From Sphingomonas yunnanensis (GTDB lineage Bacteria; Pseudomonadota; Alphaproteobacteria; Sphingomonadales; Sphingomonadaceae): a DNA stretch of 64,000 bases. Location of the stretch: the NCBI RefSeq assembly GCF_019898765.1, contig NZ_JAIOKB010000001.1, positions 1,116,001-1,180,000 on the forward strand. The letters are read 5' to 3'. Made by a program: the position numbers and the translations under genes. The stretch's first letter is position 1; each line of letters opens with the position of its first letter. Shown one piece after another: positions 32,462 through 42,004 of this stretch. Under the pieces are notes generated by a model. That model did no database searches. It saw only the letters and a program-made list of their open reading frames with translations, and was not told the DNA's origin.

Positions 32462-33046
32462 ATGCCGACGCGCCAGCTCTTCCCCACGCATTTCTACGAG
32501 GTGCGGCTCGACCAGCCCGCGCTGCTCGACGAGCTGGCCGACTCCTGCCGCGCGCTCGCCGCCGAGGACGTCGCCGGCACGCGCTGGTCCAAGGCGCACG
32601 GCTATCGCGGCTACACCAGCTATGCCTCGCTCAACGACCTGCCGCAGCGCGACCCCGCCTTCGCCGACCTCAAGCGGCTGCTCGACCGCCATGTCGCGAC
32701 CTTCGCCGCCGAGGCCGGGTTCGATCTCGGCGGGCGCAGGCTCAAGCTCGACAGCCTGTGGGTCAACGTGATGAAGCCCGGCGGCACGCACTCGGGCCAT
32801 CTCCACCCGTACAGCGCGGTGTCGGGCACCTTCTACGTCGCAGTGCCGCCCGGCTCGGGCGCGCTCAAGTTGGAGGACCCGCGGCTGGCGATGCTGATGG
32901 CGGCGCCGCCGCGCGACGGCACCTTCGTCTATGCCGAACCCGCACCGGGCACGCTCTTCCTGTGGGAGAGCTGGCTGCGCCACGAGGTAATGCCCAGCGC
33001 CGCCAAGGAGGAGCGCGTCTCCGTCAGCTTCAACTACCGCTGGTAG
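32462..33046 (+). CDS. Putative 2OG-Fe(II) oxygenase-like protein (TIGR02466 type)
   Basis: The 194-residue product fits the TIGR02466 family of uncharacterised double-stranded beta-helix proteins. It has FPTHFYEVRL at the start, WVNVMKPGGTHSGHLHPYSAVSGT with candidate metal ligands, and a C-terminal LWESWLRHEVMPS...RVSVSFNY with the last His and Arg. It may be an oxygenase acting on a small molecule or protein. AAGGA precedes the ATG. The last 17 bases overlap the convergent SDR gene. Confidence 0.8.
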   Translation: MPTRQLFPTHFYEVRLDQPALLDELADSCRALAAEDVAGTRWSKAHGYRGYTSYASLNDLPQRDPAFADLKRLLDRHVATFAAEAGFDLGGRRLKLDSLWVNVMKPGGTHSGHLHPYSAVSGTFYVAVPPGSGALKLEDPRLAMLMAAPPRDGTFVYAEPAPGTLFLWESWLRHEVMPSAAKEERVSVSFNYRW

Positions 33047-33893
33047 CGTCGGCCGGGAAGTCGGCGCCGAGCGCGGCGTCGCGCTGCGACTCGATCTCGG
33101 CGACGCGCCCGCGCAGCCGCTCGGTGACCGCGTCATAGCCCCACTTCCCGAGCACCAGGTGCCGCGGCGGGCTGGCGCGCTCGACCGCTTCGATCATCGC
33201 CTCCGCCGCGCGTACCGGGTCGCCGGGCTGGTTACCCGAATAACCCTTCGTCGACTCCATGCGCGCCCCGGCCGTCTCGGCATAATCGGCGATCGCGCTC
33301 GGCGTCTGGCGCAGCGAGCGCCCCGCCCAGTCGGTGCGAAACGGCCCCGGCTCGACGCAGGTGACCGCGATCCCGAGCGGCGCCACCTCAGCGGCGAGCG
33401 AGTCGGAGAAACCCTCCACCGCGTGCTTGGAGGCGGCGTAATAACCCGAGGACGGGAAACCGACGAGGCCCGCGACCGAGGTCATGTTGACGATCGTGCC
33501 GGCGCGGCGCTCGCGCATCCCGGGCAGCACCGCGCGGGTGAGCGCGAACAGACCGAAGACGTTGGCGTCGAACTGCGCGCGGATCTCGTGATCCTCGCCC
33601 TCCTCGATGCTCGACTGATAGCCGTAGCCCGCGTTGTTGATGAGTACGTCGATGCGGCCGAAGCGCTCGGTTGCGGCGGTCACGGCGGCGTCGATCTGCG
33701 CCTGATCGACCACGTCGAGCGACAGCGCCAGCGCGCGGTCGCCGAATTGCTCGACCAGATCGGCGACCCGGCCCGAGTCGCGCGCGGTGACGATGGCGCG
33801 CCAGCCGCGCTCCAGCACCAGCCGCGCGAGCTCGCGCCCGAAGCCGGTGGAGCAGCCGGTGATGAACCAGACGGGGTCGTTGACGAGCGCCAT
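33030..33893 (-). CDS. SDR family oxidoreductase
   Basis: This 287-residue classical short-chain dehydrogenase has the cofactor motif TGCSTGFG near the N-terminus, NNAGYG, and the active-site Tyr/Lys in YYAASKHAVEGFSDSL preceded by the catalytic Ser region (MTSVAGLVGF). The wide substrate loop (ETAGARMESTKGYSGNQPGDP) is typical of the retinol-dehydrogenase-like subgroup found widely in bacteria. The substrate is unknown. It diverges from the helicase gene. Confidence 0.9.
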   Translation of the reverse strand: MALVNDPVWFITGCSTGFGRELARLVLERGWRAIVTARDSGRVADLVEQFGDRALALSLDVVDQAQIDAAVTAATERFGRIDVLINNAGYGYQSSIEEGEDHEIRAQFDANVFGLFALTRAVLPGMRERRAGTIVNMTSVAGLVGFPSSGYYAASKHAVEGFSDSLAAEVAPLGIAVTCVEPGPFRTDWAGRSLRQTPSAIADYAETAGARMESTKGYSGNQPGDPVRAAEAMIEAVERASPPRHLVLGKWGYDAVTERLRGRVAEIESQRDAALGADFPADATSGS

Positions 33894-33999
33894 GTCGCGT
33901 CTATCCTACCGTGATCAGGAGAAAAGCGCCGAACGTCCCGCGCCGTCGCGCCGTTCCCACTGGCATTTTCGGCCGATCGCGCCCATGTGCGCTGTCCTC

Positions 34000-35676
34000 A
34001 TGGACTTTCCGAATCTTCCTGCCGCGCTGGGCAGCGCGCTCGCCGCGCGTGGCTATACCGCGCTCACTCCCGTCCAGTCCGAGGTGACGGCCGAGGCCGC
34101 ACACGGCCGCGACCTCCTCGTCTCCGCGCAGACCGGCTCGGGCAAGACCGTCGCCTTCGGCCTCGCCATGGCCGAGCAGCTGCTCAGCGAGGACGGCGCG
34201 TTGCCGCCCGCCGCGGCACCGCTGGCCCTGGCGATCGCGCCGACGCGCGAGCTCGCGCTCCAGGTCGCCAAGGAGCTGGCCTGGCTCTACGCCGACGCGC
34301 GCATCGCCACCTGCGTCGGCGGCATGGATGCCAGCCGCGAGCGCCGCGCGCTCAACCACGGCGCGCATATCGTCGTCGGCACGCCGGGCCGTCTGCGCGA
34401 TCACGCCGAGCGCGGCGCGCTCAAGCTCGGTCAGCTCCGCGTCGCGATCCTCGACGAGGCCGACGAGATGCTCGACATGGGCTTCCGCGACGATCTCGAG
34501 GCGCTGCTCGACCAGACCCCGACCGAGCGCCGCACCCTGCTCTTCTCGGCGACGCTGCCGCGCCCGATCGTCCAGCTCGCCAAGACCTATCAGCGCGACG
34601 CGCTGCGCATCTCCACCGTCAGCGAGCAGCGCGGCCACGGCGATATCGCCTATCGCGCGGTCACCGTCTCGCCCGCCGACATCGAGCATGCGGTGATCAA
34701 CCTGCTGCGCTTCTACGAGGCGGAGACCGCGATGCTGTTCTGCGCCACGCGCGACAACGTCCGCCATCTCCACGCCGGTCTGGTCGAGCGCGGCTTCGCC
34801 GCGGTGGCGCTGTCGGGCGAGCATTCGCAGAACGAGCGCAACCAGGCGCTCCAGGCGCTGCGCGACCGGCGCGCGCGCGTCTGCGTCGCGACCGACGTGG
34901 CCGCGCGCGGGATCGACCTGCCGTCGCTCAGCCTCGTCATTCACGTCGAGATGCCGCGCGACGCCGAGGTGCTCCAGCACCGCTCGGGCCGCACCGGGCG
35001 CGCGGGCAAGAAGGGCACCGCGGTGCTGATCGTGCCCTATCCGCGTCGTCGGCGGGTCGAGATGATGCTGCGCGGCGCGCGCATCGCGACCGAGTGGGGC
35101 GAGGTGCCGAGCGCCGAGGAGATCCGCGCCAAGGACCGCGAGCGGCTGCTCGAGACCTTGCTCGCGCCGGTCGAGGTCGACGACGACGACCGCGCGCTCG
35201 CCGCCGAGCTGCTGGCGCAGCGCTCGCCCGAGGACATCGCCGCCGCGCTGGTGGCGGCGCAGCGTGCCGCCTTGCCCGCGCCCGAGGAGCTGACCGGCCA
35301 GGCGCCGAGCGAAGGCGGGCAGAAGGGGCATCGCGACGGCTTCGACGACGTGGTGTGGTTCCGCATGAACGTCGGCCGTCGCCAGAACGCCGACCCGCGC
35401 TGGGTGCTGCCGCTGCTGTGCCGTCGCGGTCACGTGACGAAGAGCGAGATCGGCGCGATCCGGATCGGGCCGATGGAGACGCAGTTCCAGGTGCCGCGCG
35501 CGCTGGCAGCGCGCTTCGCCGCGGCGGTGCGTGCGTCGGCCAACAGCGACGGCGAGGACGAGAACGGCGTGCGCATCGAGCAGATGGAAGGCGCCGCGCC
35601 ACCACGTGCGGCGCGGGTGCCGCAACGCCGGCCGAACGGCGGCGCGACCGCCGCGCGCGGGCCGCGACGGCGGTGA
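34000..35676 (+). CDS. DEAD-box RNA helicase with DbpA-type RNA-binding domain
   Basis: The 558-residue product has all DEAD-box motifs: AQTGSGKT, PTRELALQV, TPGRLRDH, DEADEML, SAT, and ARGIDLPSLSLVIH with HRSGRTGRAG. A C-terminal domain (about residues 450-515) reads WFRMNVGRRQNADPRWVLP and RRGHVTKSEIGAIRIG. This is the DbpA/CsdA RNA-binding fold used in ribosome assembly or cold adaptation. The tail is basic. The ATG at 34000 is favoured over 33985 by the family N-terminus (MDFPNLPAAL). Confidence 0.92.
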   Translation: MDFPNLPAALGSALAARGYTALTPVQSEVTAEAAHGRDLLVSAQTGSGKTVAFGLAMAEQLLSEDGALPPAAAPLALAIAPTRELALQVAKELAWLYADARIATCVGGMDASRERRALNHGAHIVVGTPGRLRDHAERGALKLGQLRVAILDEADEMLDMGFRDDLEALLDQTPTERRTLLFSATLPRPIVQLAKTYQRDALRISTVSEQRGHGDIAYRAVTVSPADIEHAVINLLRFYEAETAMLFCATRDNVRHLHAGLVERGFAAVALSGEHSQNERNQALQALRDRRARVCVATDVAARGIDLPSLSLVIHVEMPRDAEVLQHRSGRTGRAGKKGTAVLIVPYPRRRRVEMMLRGARIATEWGEVPSAEEIRAKDRERLLETLLAPVEVDDDDRALAAELLAQRSPEDIAAALVAAQRAALPAPEELTGQAPSEGGQKGHRDGFDDVVWFRMNVGRRQNADPRWVLPLLCRRGHVTKSEIGAIRIGPMETQFQVPRALAARFAAAVRASANSDGEDENGVRIEQMEGAAPPRAARVPQRRPNGGATAARGPRRR

Positions 35677-35721
35677 TGCGGGATGTGACGGCGGTGGGGC
35701 TCTCGTCGCTCTTCGCGTAAG

Positions 35722-35814
35722 CTGTTCCCCGGCGCAGGCCTGGGCCCAGTTGGGAAGGCTATCGTAAGTCCACTGCCGTTCCCCAACTGGGCCTTGGTCT
35801 TGGCCGGGGAACAG
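35722..35814. repeat. Large palindromic repeat after the helicase gene (family C)
   Basis: Arms of about 36 bases, starting CTGTTCCCCGGC and reaching GGGCCCAGTTGGG, are inverted around a 21-base centre that begins GGCTATCG, ending GGCCGGGGAACAG. Pairing is close with a few mismatches. It lies 45 bases past the helicase stop and could fold into a very stable stem that ends transcription. Confidence 0.8.
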
Positions 35815-35891
35815 TGGTGGACGCGCACGTTCTCCATGACGCGCCATTCTTTGCCGCCTACACGCAGCGCCTCCCTCACCGAGGCGCCGTC

Positions 35892-36935
35892 ATGACTCTC
35901 TCCCGCGCACTCGCGCTCGCGCTCGTCACCGCTCCCACGCTCGCCGCGACGGCGCCCTCCGCGATCGTCGCCAGCGCGTTCGTCGACCCTGCCCCGCCCT
36001 ACCCGCAGGCGCATGCCTCGACGATCGTCCAGCTCGCCGATGGCACGCTCGCCGCGGCCTGGTTCGGCGGCAGCGGCGAGGGAGGCGCGGATGTCCGCAT
36101 CTGGTTCGCGCGCCGCACCGCCGCCGTTTGGCAGAAGCCGCGCGCCGTCGCGGCCGGCGACGGGCAGCCGACGTGGAACCCGGTGCTGTTCCAGCCCGCG
36201 GGCGCGCCGCTCCAGCTCTACTACAAGGTCGGGCCGAACCCGCGCGACTGGTGGGGCATGGTGATCGAGTCGCATGACGGCGGGCGACACTGGGGCGCGC
36301 CGCGGCGGCTGCCCGCCGGCGTGCTCGGGCCGATCAAGAACAAGCCGATCGTGGCGCGCGACGGCGCGTGGCTGGCGCCGTCGAGCCGCGAGGTCGGCAG
36401 CGCCGCGCACAACCGCTGGTACGCGCTGGTCGAGCGTTCCACCGACCGCGGGCGGACGTGGCGAGCGCTGCCCGCGATCGCCTCCCCGCGCGGGCTCGAG
36501 GTGATCCAGCCGAGCCTGCTGACCCTTCGCGACGGGCGGCTGCTGGCGGTCGCCCGCACGCGGCAGGGCGTGCTCGCGGCGAGCTGGTCGCGCGACTCGG
36601 GGCGGCACTGGTCGCCGCTGACCGCGCTCGCACTGCCCAACCCGAACGCCGGGACCGACGCGGTGACGCTGGCCGACGGGCGCCAGCTGCTGGTCTACAA
36701 CGACAGCACCAACCGCCCCGGCAGCGACACCGGGCCGCGCTGGCCGCTGGCGGTGGCGCTGTCCGACGACGGGGTGCGCTGGCACAAGGTGCTGACGCTG
36801 GAGAGTGAGCCGCGACCGGAGGGCTATGCCTATCCGGCGGTGATCCAGTCGCGCGACGGCCTCGTGCACGTGACCTACACCTGGAACCGCGAGCGCATCC
36901 GCCACGTCGCGATCGACCCGCGACGGCTGCGCTAG
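35892..36935 (+). CDS. Exported sialidase-like beta-propeller protein
   Basis: The 347-residue product has a signal peptide (MTLSRALALALVTAPTLAATA) and several Asp-box motifs, S-x-D-x-G-x-x-W: SHDGGRHW, STDRGRTW, SRDSGRHW and the variant SDDGVRW. These define the six-bladed sialidase/BNR fold. PYPQAHASTIVQL and QPSLLTLRDGRLL fit the exo-sialidase family. Few sphingomonads are known to use sialic acids, so it may act on another glycan or just bind. It stands alone, convergent with the DUF2332 gene. Confidence 0.82.
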   Translation: MTLSRALALALVTAPTLAATAPSAIVASAFVDPAPPYPQAHASTIVQLADGTLAAAWFGGSGEGGADVRIWFARRTAAVWQKPRAVAAGDGQPTWNPVLFQPAGAPLQLYYKVGPNPRDWWGMVIESHDGGRHWGAPRRLPAGVLGPIKNKPIVARDGAWLAPSSREVGSAAHNRWYALVERSTDRGRTWRALPAIASPRGLEVIQPSLLTLRDGRLLAVARTRQGVLAASWSRDSGRHWSPLTALALPNPNAGTDAVTLADGRQLLVYNDSTNRPGSDTGPRWPLAVALSDDGVRWHKVLTLESEPRPEGYAYPAVIQSRDGLVHVTYTWNRERIRHVAIDPRRLR

Positions 36936-36973
36936 GGATCAACTTCGCTTGGCTGGGGGAAGACCTCCGCTCA

Positions 36974-38071
36974 TCACGGCTCGCTCACCGCCGCCTCGGG
37001 CAGCGTGATGCCCGGCCCCCCCTCCGCCGGCGCACCCGGCGCGATCCACGCCGCATGGGCGTGCGCGCTCGCCACCGTCTCCCAGCCGCGATCGTCGGGC
37101 CAGGTGCGCACGCGCACCAGCTGACGCGCGCTCGCGCGGTCGGGTTCCATCATCACCCAGGCGAGCGGGCGCTCGCGCGTCGCGCGCGGGCCCGCCGCGG
37201 CCATCGCAGCGCGGACGCGGTCGGCGGTCGCCCCGGGCAGATACTGCCACACCACCGAGTGGAGCAGCACGCGGGTCACGCCGTCCGCCTGCGGCTCGGC
37301 CAATCGCGCCTCGAGCCAGTCGGCGGCGTCGGCGCGGTCGAGCGCGACGCCGTGCGCGCGCACCATCGCCACCGCCGCGCGCAGCCGCTCGAGCCGCTCG
37401 GGCGCCTCCGGCCATACGTAGGACTCCAGCCGCCGCGCCTGCGCCGGGTCGCGCGCGTCGAGCGGGGCGACGTCGCAGCCGCGTGTCGCGACGATGGCGA
37501 GCGCCACCGGCGCGGGAGGTTCCCCGCGCCATGTCGGACGGAGCGTCAGCGGCGCGCCGGGGGGGCCGATCATCGTCCCGCCGAGATCGATGCGATAGCG
37601 ATCGATCAGCAGGTTGAGCCCCGCGCTCGCGCCGATCTCCAGCGTCTCCAGCCGCGGCCCGAGGCGTCGCGCCACCGCGAGCAACCCGACCATCAGCGCC
37701 GCCGCGCGGCCGGGCTCGTTGGTCTGCGGCGGCCCGTCGAGGTACGGCAGCAGTCGGGCGGCATGACGCTCCAGCGCCGCGGCGAGCACCCCGGCGACCG
37801 CGTCGGGCTCGCTCACCGCGCCGGAGAAGACCGCCGCGAGCGTGTCGTCGGCGCGGTCGAGAACCAGCGCGTGCAGCCCGCCGATCAGCCGCAGCGGCAG
37901 CGCGTCGCGGGTCGGCTCGCCGCGCCAGTCGAGCACGCGCCGCGCCACCTCGCCGTCGCGCCCGAGCCGGTCGGCGATCGCCTCGCACAGCCGCGCGTAG
38001 ATCGGCGCGTCCATGCGCGCGCAGTAGAAGGCCTGGATCCGGAACGCTTCCCGCACCGCTGCTTCGCTCAT
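36974..38071 (-). CDS. DUF2332 domain-containing protein
   Basis: The 365-residue product matches the DUF2332 family: a helical N-domain, then LETLEIGASAGLNLLIDRY, a methyltransferase-like glycine-rich strand, and HSVVWQYLP with a C-terminal beta region. Because of the GASAGLN motif a SAM-dependent activity has been suspected, but no function is established for the family. It diverges from hisG with about 60 bases between starts. Confidence 0.85.
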   Translation of the reverse strand: MSEAAVREAFRIQAFYCARMDAPIYARLCEAIADRLGRDGEVARRVLDWRGEPTRDALPLRLIGGLHALVLDRADDTLAAVFSGAVSEPDAVAGVLAAALERHAARLLPYLDGPPQTNEPGRAAALMVGLLAVARRLGPRLETLEIGASAGLNLLIDRYRIDLGGTMIGPPGAPLTLRPTWRGEPPAPVALAIVATRGCDVAPLDARDPAQARRLESYVWPEAPERLERLRAAVAMVRAHGVALDRADAADWLEARLAEPQADGVTRVLLHSVVWQYLPGATADRVRAAMAAAGPRATRERPLAWVMMEPDRASARQLVRVRTWPDDRGWETVASAHAHAAWIAPGAPAEGGPGITLPEAAVSEP

Positions 38072-38130
38072 CGTCGCTTCCTCCTTCCCTGCCCGTTGCT
38101 CCCGCTCAGGCGCCGCCGTAAAGCCCCGCC

Positions 38131-38808
38131 ATGCCCGAACACTCTGCCCCTTCCGAGCCGATCGTCATCGCGGTGCCCAAGGGGCGCATCCTCGGCGAGG
38201 CGCTGCCGCTGCTCGCGCGCGCCGGGATCGTGCCCGAGCCCGCCTTCGGCGACGAGAGCAGCCGCGCGCTGCGCTTCCGCACCGCCGATCCCAGTATAGA
38301 GCTGATCCGCGTCCGCGCCTTCGACGTCGCCACCTTCGTCGCGCACGGCGCCGCGCAGCTCGGCATCGTCGGCTCGGACGTGCTCGCCGAGTTCGCCTAT
38401 CCCGAGCTGTACGCGCCGGTCGATCTCGACATCGGCCACTGCCGCCTCTCGGTCGCCGAGCCCGCCGAGCTGGCCGCGCGTGACGACCCCCGCGGCTGGA
38501 GCCACGTCCGCGTCGCGACCAAATATCCGCACGTCACCGCGCAGCATTTCGCCCGCCGCGGCGTGCAGGCTGAGTGTATCAAGCTCAACGGCGCGATGGA
38601 GCTGGCACCGACGCTCGGCCTCGCCGCGCGGATCGTCGACCTCGTCTCCTCGGGGCGGACGCTCCAGGAGAACGGCCTGGTCGAGGTCGAGCCGATCATG
38701 GCGGTGTCGGCGCGGCTGGTGGTGAATCGCGCCGCGATGAAAACGCGCGCGCACGTCTTCCCGCTGGTGGAGGCGTTCCGCGCGGCGGTGGGGAAGAAGG
38801 CGGCATGA
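38131..38808 (+). CDS. hisG: ATP phosphoribosyltransferase, catalytic subunit
   Basis: HisG makes the first histidine intermediate, phosphoribosyl-ATP. The 225-residue product is the short form, with [15 protein letters not shown], a [11 protein letters not shown] loop and the PRPP-binding [13 protein letters not shown] region near the end. It lacks the C-terminal regulatory domain, so it should need a HisZ partner, which is not in this window. Its stop overlaps the hisD start (ATGA). Confidence 0.95.
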   Translation: MPEHSAPSEPIVIAVPKGRILGEALPLLARAGIVPEPAFGDESSRALRFRTADPSIELIRVRAFDVATFVAHGAAQLGIVGSDVLAEFAYPELYAPVDLDIGHCRLSVAEPAELAARDDPRGWSHVRVATKYPHVTAQHFARRGVQAECIKLNGAMELAPTLGLAARIVDLVSSGRTLQENGLVEVEPIMAVSARLVVNRAAMKTRAHVFPLVEAFRAAVGKKAA

Positions 38809-40100
38809 TCTGGCTCGACACAAGCGACGCCGATTTCGCCACCCGCTTCGACGCGCTGGTCGACGCGCGCCGCGAGGCCGCGACCGACGTTGCGCGCGAT
38901 GTCGCCACGATCGTGCGCAGCGTGCGCGACGAGGGCGATGCCGCGCTCCACGCCTTCACGCAGAAGCTTGATCGCCATGACCTCGACCAGACCGGCTGGC
39001 GTGTCGACCGCGCCGCCTGCGCCGCGGCGTTCGACGCGGTGGAGCCGGAGTTGCGGGTCGCGCTCGAGCTCGCCGCGGCGCGCATCCGCGCTTATCACGA
39101 GAAGCAGCGGCCAACTGATACCGACTTCACCGACGCCGCCGGCGTGCGGCTCGGCGCGCGCTGGCGCGCGGTCGACGCCGCGGGCGTGTACGTGCCGGGC
39201 GGGCGCGCCGCTTACCCCTCGACGCTGCTGATGAACGCGATTCCGGCCAAGGTCGCCGGGGTCGAGCGGCTGGTGGTGGTGACGCCGACCCCCGACGGCG
39301 TGATCAACCCGCTGGTGCTCGCCGCCGCGCATCTCGCCGGCGCGGACGAGGTATGGCGCGTCGGCGGCGCGCAGGCGATCGCCGCGCTCGCCTACGGCAC
39401 CGAGCGGATCGCGCGGGTCGACGTCGTCACCGGGCCGGGCAACGCCTGGGTCGCCGAGGCCAAGCGTCAGGTCTATGGCGTGGTCGGTATCGACATGGTG
39501 GCGGGGCCGAGCGAGATCGTGGTCGTCGCCGACGGCGCCAACGACCCCGGGTGGATCGCCGCCGACCTGCTCAGCCAGGCCGAGCACGACACCACCACGC
39601 AGTCGATCCTGTTCACCGACGACGCCTCCTTCGCCGAGCGCGTCGCCGCGGCGGTCGACCGCCAGCTCACCGCGCTGCCGACCGAGGCGGTGGCGCGCGT
39701 CGCGTGGGAGGACAATGGCGCGATCGTGGTGGTGCCCACGCTGGCCGAGGCGATGCCGCTGGTGGACCGGCTCGCGCCCGAGCATGTCGAGCTGGCGTGC
39801 GACGACCCCCAGATGCTGTTCGACCGGCTGCGCCACGCCGGCTCGGCCTTCCTCGGGCGGCACACGCCCGAGGCGATCGGCGACTATGTCGCGGGGCCGA
39901 ACCACGTGCTGCCGACGGGGCGGCGCGCGCGCTTCGCCAGCGGGCTGGGCGTGACCGACTTCATGAAGCGCACGAGCTTCCTCCAGCTCGACGAGAGCGC
40001 GCTCAACGAGCTGGGCCCGGCGACGATCGCGCTGGCGCGCGCGGAGGGGCTGCCGGCGCACGCGCAGTCGGTGGCGCTGCGGATCCGCACGAACCGGTGA
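38805..40100 (+). CDS. hisD: Histidinol dehydrogenase
   Basis: HisD catalyses the last two steps of histidine synthesis, histidinol to histidine, with NAD and zinc. The 431-residue product has [17 protein letters not shown], then [16 protein letters not shown] and [11 protein letters not shown]. The zinc and catalytic region is [14 protein letters not shown] and LAPEHVEL. It overlaps hisG by four bases. Downstream lie repeats rather than further his genes. Confidence 0.97.
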   Translation: MIWLDTSDADFATRFDALVDARREAATDVARDVATIVRSVRDEGDAALHAFTQKLDRHDLDQTGWRVDRAACAAAFDAVEPELRVALELAAARIRAYHEKQRPTDTDFTDAAGVRLGARWRAVDAAGVYVPGGRAAYPSTLLMNAIPAKVAGVERLVVVTPTPDGVINPLVLAAAHLAGADEVWRVGGAQAIAALAYGTERIARVDVVTGPGNAWVAEAKRQVYGVVGIDMVAGPSEIVVVADGANDPGWIAADLLSQAEHDTTTQSILFTDDASFAERVAAAVDRQLTALPTEAVARVAWEDNGAIVVVPTLAEAMPLVDRLAPEHVELACDDPQMLFDRLRHAGSAFLGRHTPEAIGDYVAGPNHVLPTGRRARFASGLGVTDFMKRTSFLQLDESALNELGPATIALARAEGLPAHAQSVALRIRTNR

Positions 40101-40104
40101 GGTG

Positions 40105-40206
40105 CTCTCCCCTCCTCTTCGGGGGACCGGTCGGGGGTGGAGCGTCACCGCACGCGAGACGCTCAAGGAAGCGCCCCACCCCGGCCCTTCCCTCAAGGGG
40201 AGGGAG
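40105..40206. repeat. Inverted pair of family B-like hairpins after hisD
   Basis: CTCCCCTCCTCTTCGGGGGAC...GTGGAGCGTC is followed by the inverted GACGCTC...CCCCACCCC...CCCTCAAGGGGAGGGAG. Each half is a hairpin and the halves pair with each other. It begins four bases after the hisD stop. Confidence 0.7.
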
Positions 40207-40225
40207 TGCCAAGTGTTAAGCTAAC

Positions 40226-40248
40226 TCCTCCCTGGGCCCCAGGGAGGA
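40226..40248. repeat. Short palindrome between hisD and serA
   Basis: TCCTCCCTGG and CCAGGGAGGA are perfect 10-base arms around a three-base centre. Placed between convergent hisD and serA, it could stop transcription from both sides. Confidence 0.65.
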
Positions 40249-40302
40249 TCTAAGTCTCCACTCCGCTCGATCAGCCGCTTATCCCGTAGCGGCGGCGCCT
40301 CC

Positions 40303-41880
40303 TCAGAACGCCAGCCCCATCGCGGTCTTCACGCCCGGCAGCGCCTTGACGCGCGCGAGCAGCTCGGCGTCGACCGGCTGGTCGACCGAGAGCAGCAGCA
40401 CCGCCTCGCCGCCCGCCTGGCGCCGGCCGAGGTGGAAGGTGCCGATGTTGACACCCGCCTCGCCCAGCAGCGTGCCGATGCGGCCGATGAAGCCCGGCGC
40501 GTCCTCGTTGACGACGTAGAGCATCGCGCCGGTGAGATCGGCCTCGACCTTGATCCCGAACAGCTCGACCAACCGCGGCGCCGAGTCACCGAACAAGGTG
40601 CCCGCGACCGAGCGCTCGCCGTCGGCGGTGCGCACCGCGACGCGCAGCAGCGTGTGATAGTCGCCCTCGCGCTCGGTGCGGATCTCGCGCACCTCCATGC
40701 CGCGGTCGCGCGCCAGCACCGGCGCGTTGACCATGTTCACCGTGTCGGTCTGCTGGCGCAGGAAGCCGGTGAGCACCGCGCTGGTCAGCGGCTTGGGGTT
40801 GAGGTCCGCCGCGGCGCCCTCGCGGTGGATCGACACGCGGTCGATCGCGCCGGTGGCGAGCTGGCCGACGAGCGAGCCGAGCTTCTCCGCCAGCCCCATG
40901 TACGGGCGCAGCTTTGGCGCCTCCTCGGCCGAGAGGCTGGGCACGTTGAGCGCGTTGGTCACGCCGCCCGAGACGAGATAGTCCGCCATCTGCTCGGCGA
41001 CCTGGATGGCGACGTTGACCTGCGCCTCCGTGGTCGAGGCGCCGAGATGCGGGGTCGAGACGAAATTGGGCGTGCCGAACAGCGGGCTGTCCTTGGCGGG
41101 CTCGGCCACGAACACGTCGAGCGCGGCGCCCGCGATATGGCCCGAGTCGAGCCCCGCCTTGAGCGCCGCCTCGTCGATCAGTCCGCCGCGCGCGCAGTTG
41201 ACGATACGCACGCCCTTCCTGGTCTTGGCGAGATTCTCGGCCGAGAGGATGTTGCGCGTCTGGTCGGTCAGCGGCGTGTGCAGCGTGATGAAGTCGGCGC
41301 GCGCGAGCAGCTCGTCGAGCGTCACCTTGGTCACGCCCAGCTCGACCGCGCGCTCCTCGGTGAGGAACGGGTCGAACGCCACGACCTTCATCTTCAGCCC
41401 GAGCGCGCGGTCGGCGACGATCGAGCCGATATTGCCCGCGCCGATCAGCCCGAGCGTCTTGCCGGTGACCTCGACGCCCATGAAGCGGTTCTTCTCCCAC
41501 TTGCCCGCCTGGGTCGAGGCGTCCGCCTCGGGCAGCTGGCGCGCGAGCGCGAACATCAGCGCGATGGCGTGCTCGGCGGTGGTGATCGAGTTGCCGAACG
41601 GTGTGTTCATCACCACCACGCCCTTGGCCGAAGCGGCGGGAATGTCGACGTTGTCGACGCCGATACCGGCGCGGCCGACCACCTTGAGGTTGGTCGCGTG
41701 CTCGAGGATGTCCTTGGTCACCTTGGTCGAGCTGCGGATGGCGAGGCCGTCATACTGGCCGATGATCGCCTTGAGCTCGTCCGGGGTCTTGCCGGTGATC
41801 TCGTCCACCTCGACGCCGCGCTCGCGGAAGATCTGCGCGGCGCGCGGGTCCATCTTGTCGGAAATGAGTACCTTGGGCAT
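40303..41880 (-). CDS. serA: D-3-phosphoglycerate dehydrogenase
   Basis: SerA starts serine synthesis by oxidising 3-phosphoglycerate with NAD. The 525-residue product is the long form: catalytic and NAD domains with GLIGAGNIGSIVADRALG, NCARGGLIDEAAL and PHLGASTTEAQ carrying the catalytic His, then the intervening domain and a C-terminal ACT domain (NEDAPGFIGRIGTLLGEAGVN) for serine feedback. It follows serC on the same strand, with a 93-base repeat between. Confidence 0.97.
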   Translation of the reverse strand: MPKVLISDKMDPRAAQIFRERGVEVDEITGKTPDELKAIIGQYDGLAIRSSTKVTKDILEHATNLKVVGRAGIGVDNVDIPAASAKGVVVMNTPFGNSITTAEHAIALMFALARQLPEADASTQAGKWEKNRFMGVEVTGKTLGLIGAGNIGSIVADRALGLKMKVVAFDPFLTEERAVELGVTKVTLDELLARADFITLHTPLTDQTRNILSAENLAKTRKGVRIVNCARGGLIDEAALKAGLDSGHIAGAALDVFVAEPAKDSPLFGTPNFVSTPHLGASTTEAQVNVAIQVAEQMADYLVSGGVTNALNVPSLSAEEAPKLRPYMGLAEKLGSLVGQLATGAIDRVSIHREGAAADLNPKPLTSAVLTGFLRQQTDTVNMVNAPVLARDRGMEVREIRTEREGDYHTLLRVAVRTADGERSVAGTLFGDSAPRLVELFGIKVEADLTGAMLYVVNEDAPGFIGRIGTLLGEAGVNIGTFHLGRRQAGGEAVLLLSVDQPVDAELLARVKALPGVKTAMGLAF

Positions 41881-41902
41881 TCAGGTGCCTTTCGATTTCG
41901 GT

Positions 41903-41995
41903 CGTCATCCCCGCGGAAGCGGGGTCCAGAGCCGCTGACGATGCGGCTCCTGCGACGACCTGCGTGTCTGGATCCCCGCCTTCGCGGGGATGACG
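41903..41995. repeat. REP doublet between serC and serA
   Basis: The element opens CGTCATCCCCGCGGAAGCGGGG, with GGTCCAGAG following, and closes GTCTGGATCCCCGCC, with CGGGGATGACG at the end. Each end is a hairpin, the ends are inverted to each other, and the centre is unrelated. Same design as 45021-45115. It lies inside the serC-serA transcription unit. Confidence 0.85.
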
Positions 41996-42004
41996 AGGAG
42001 TGTG

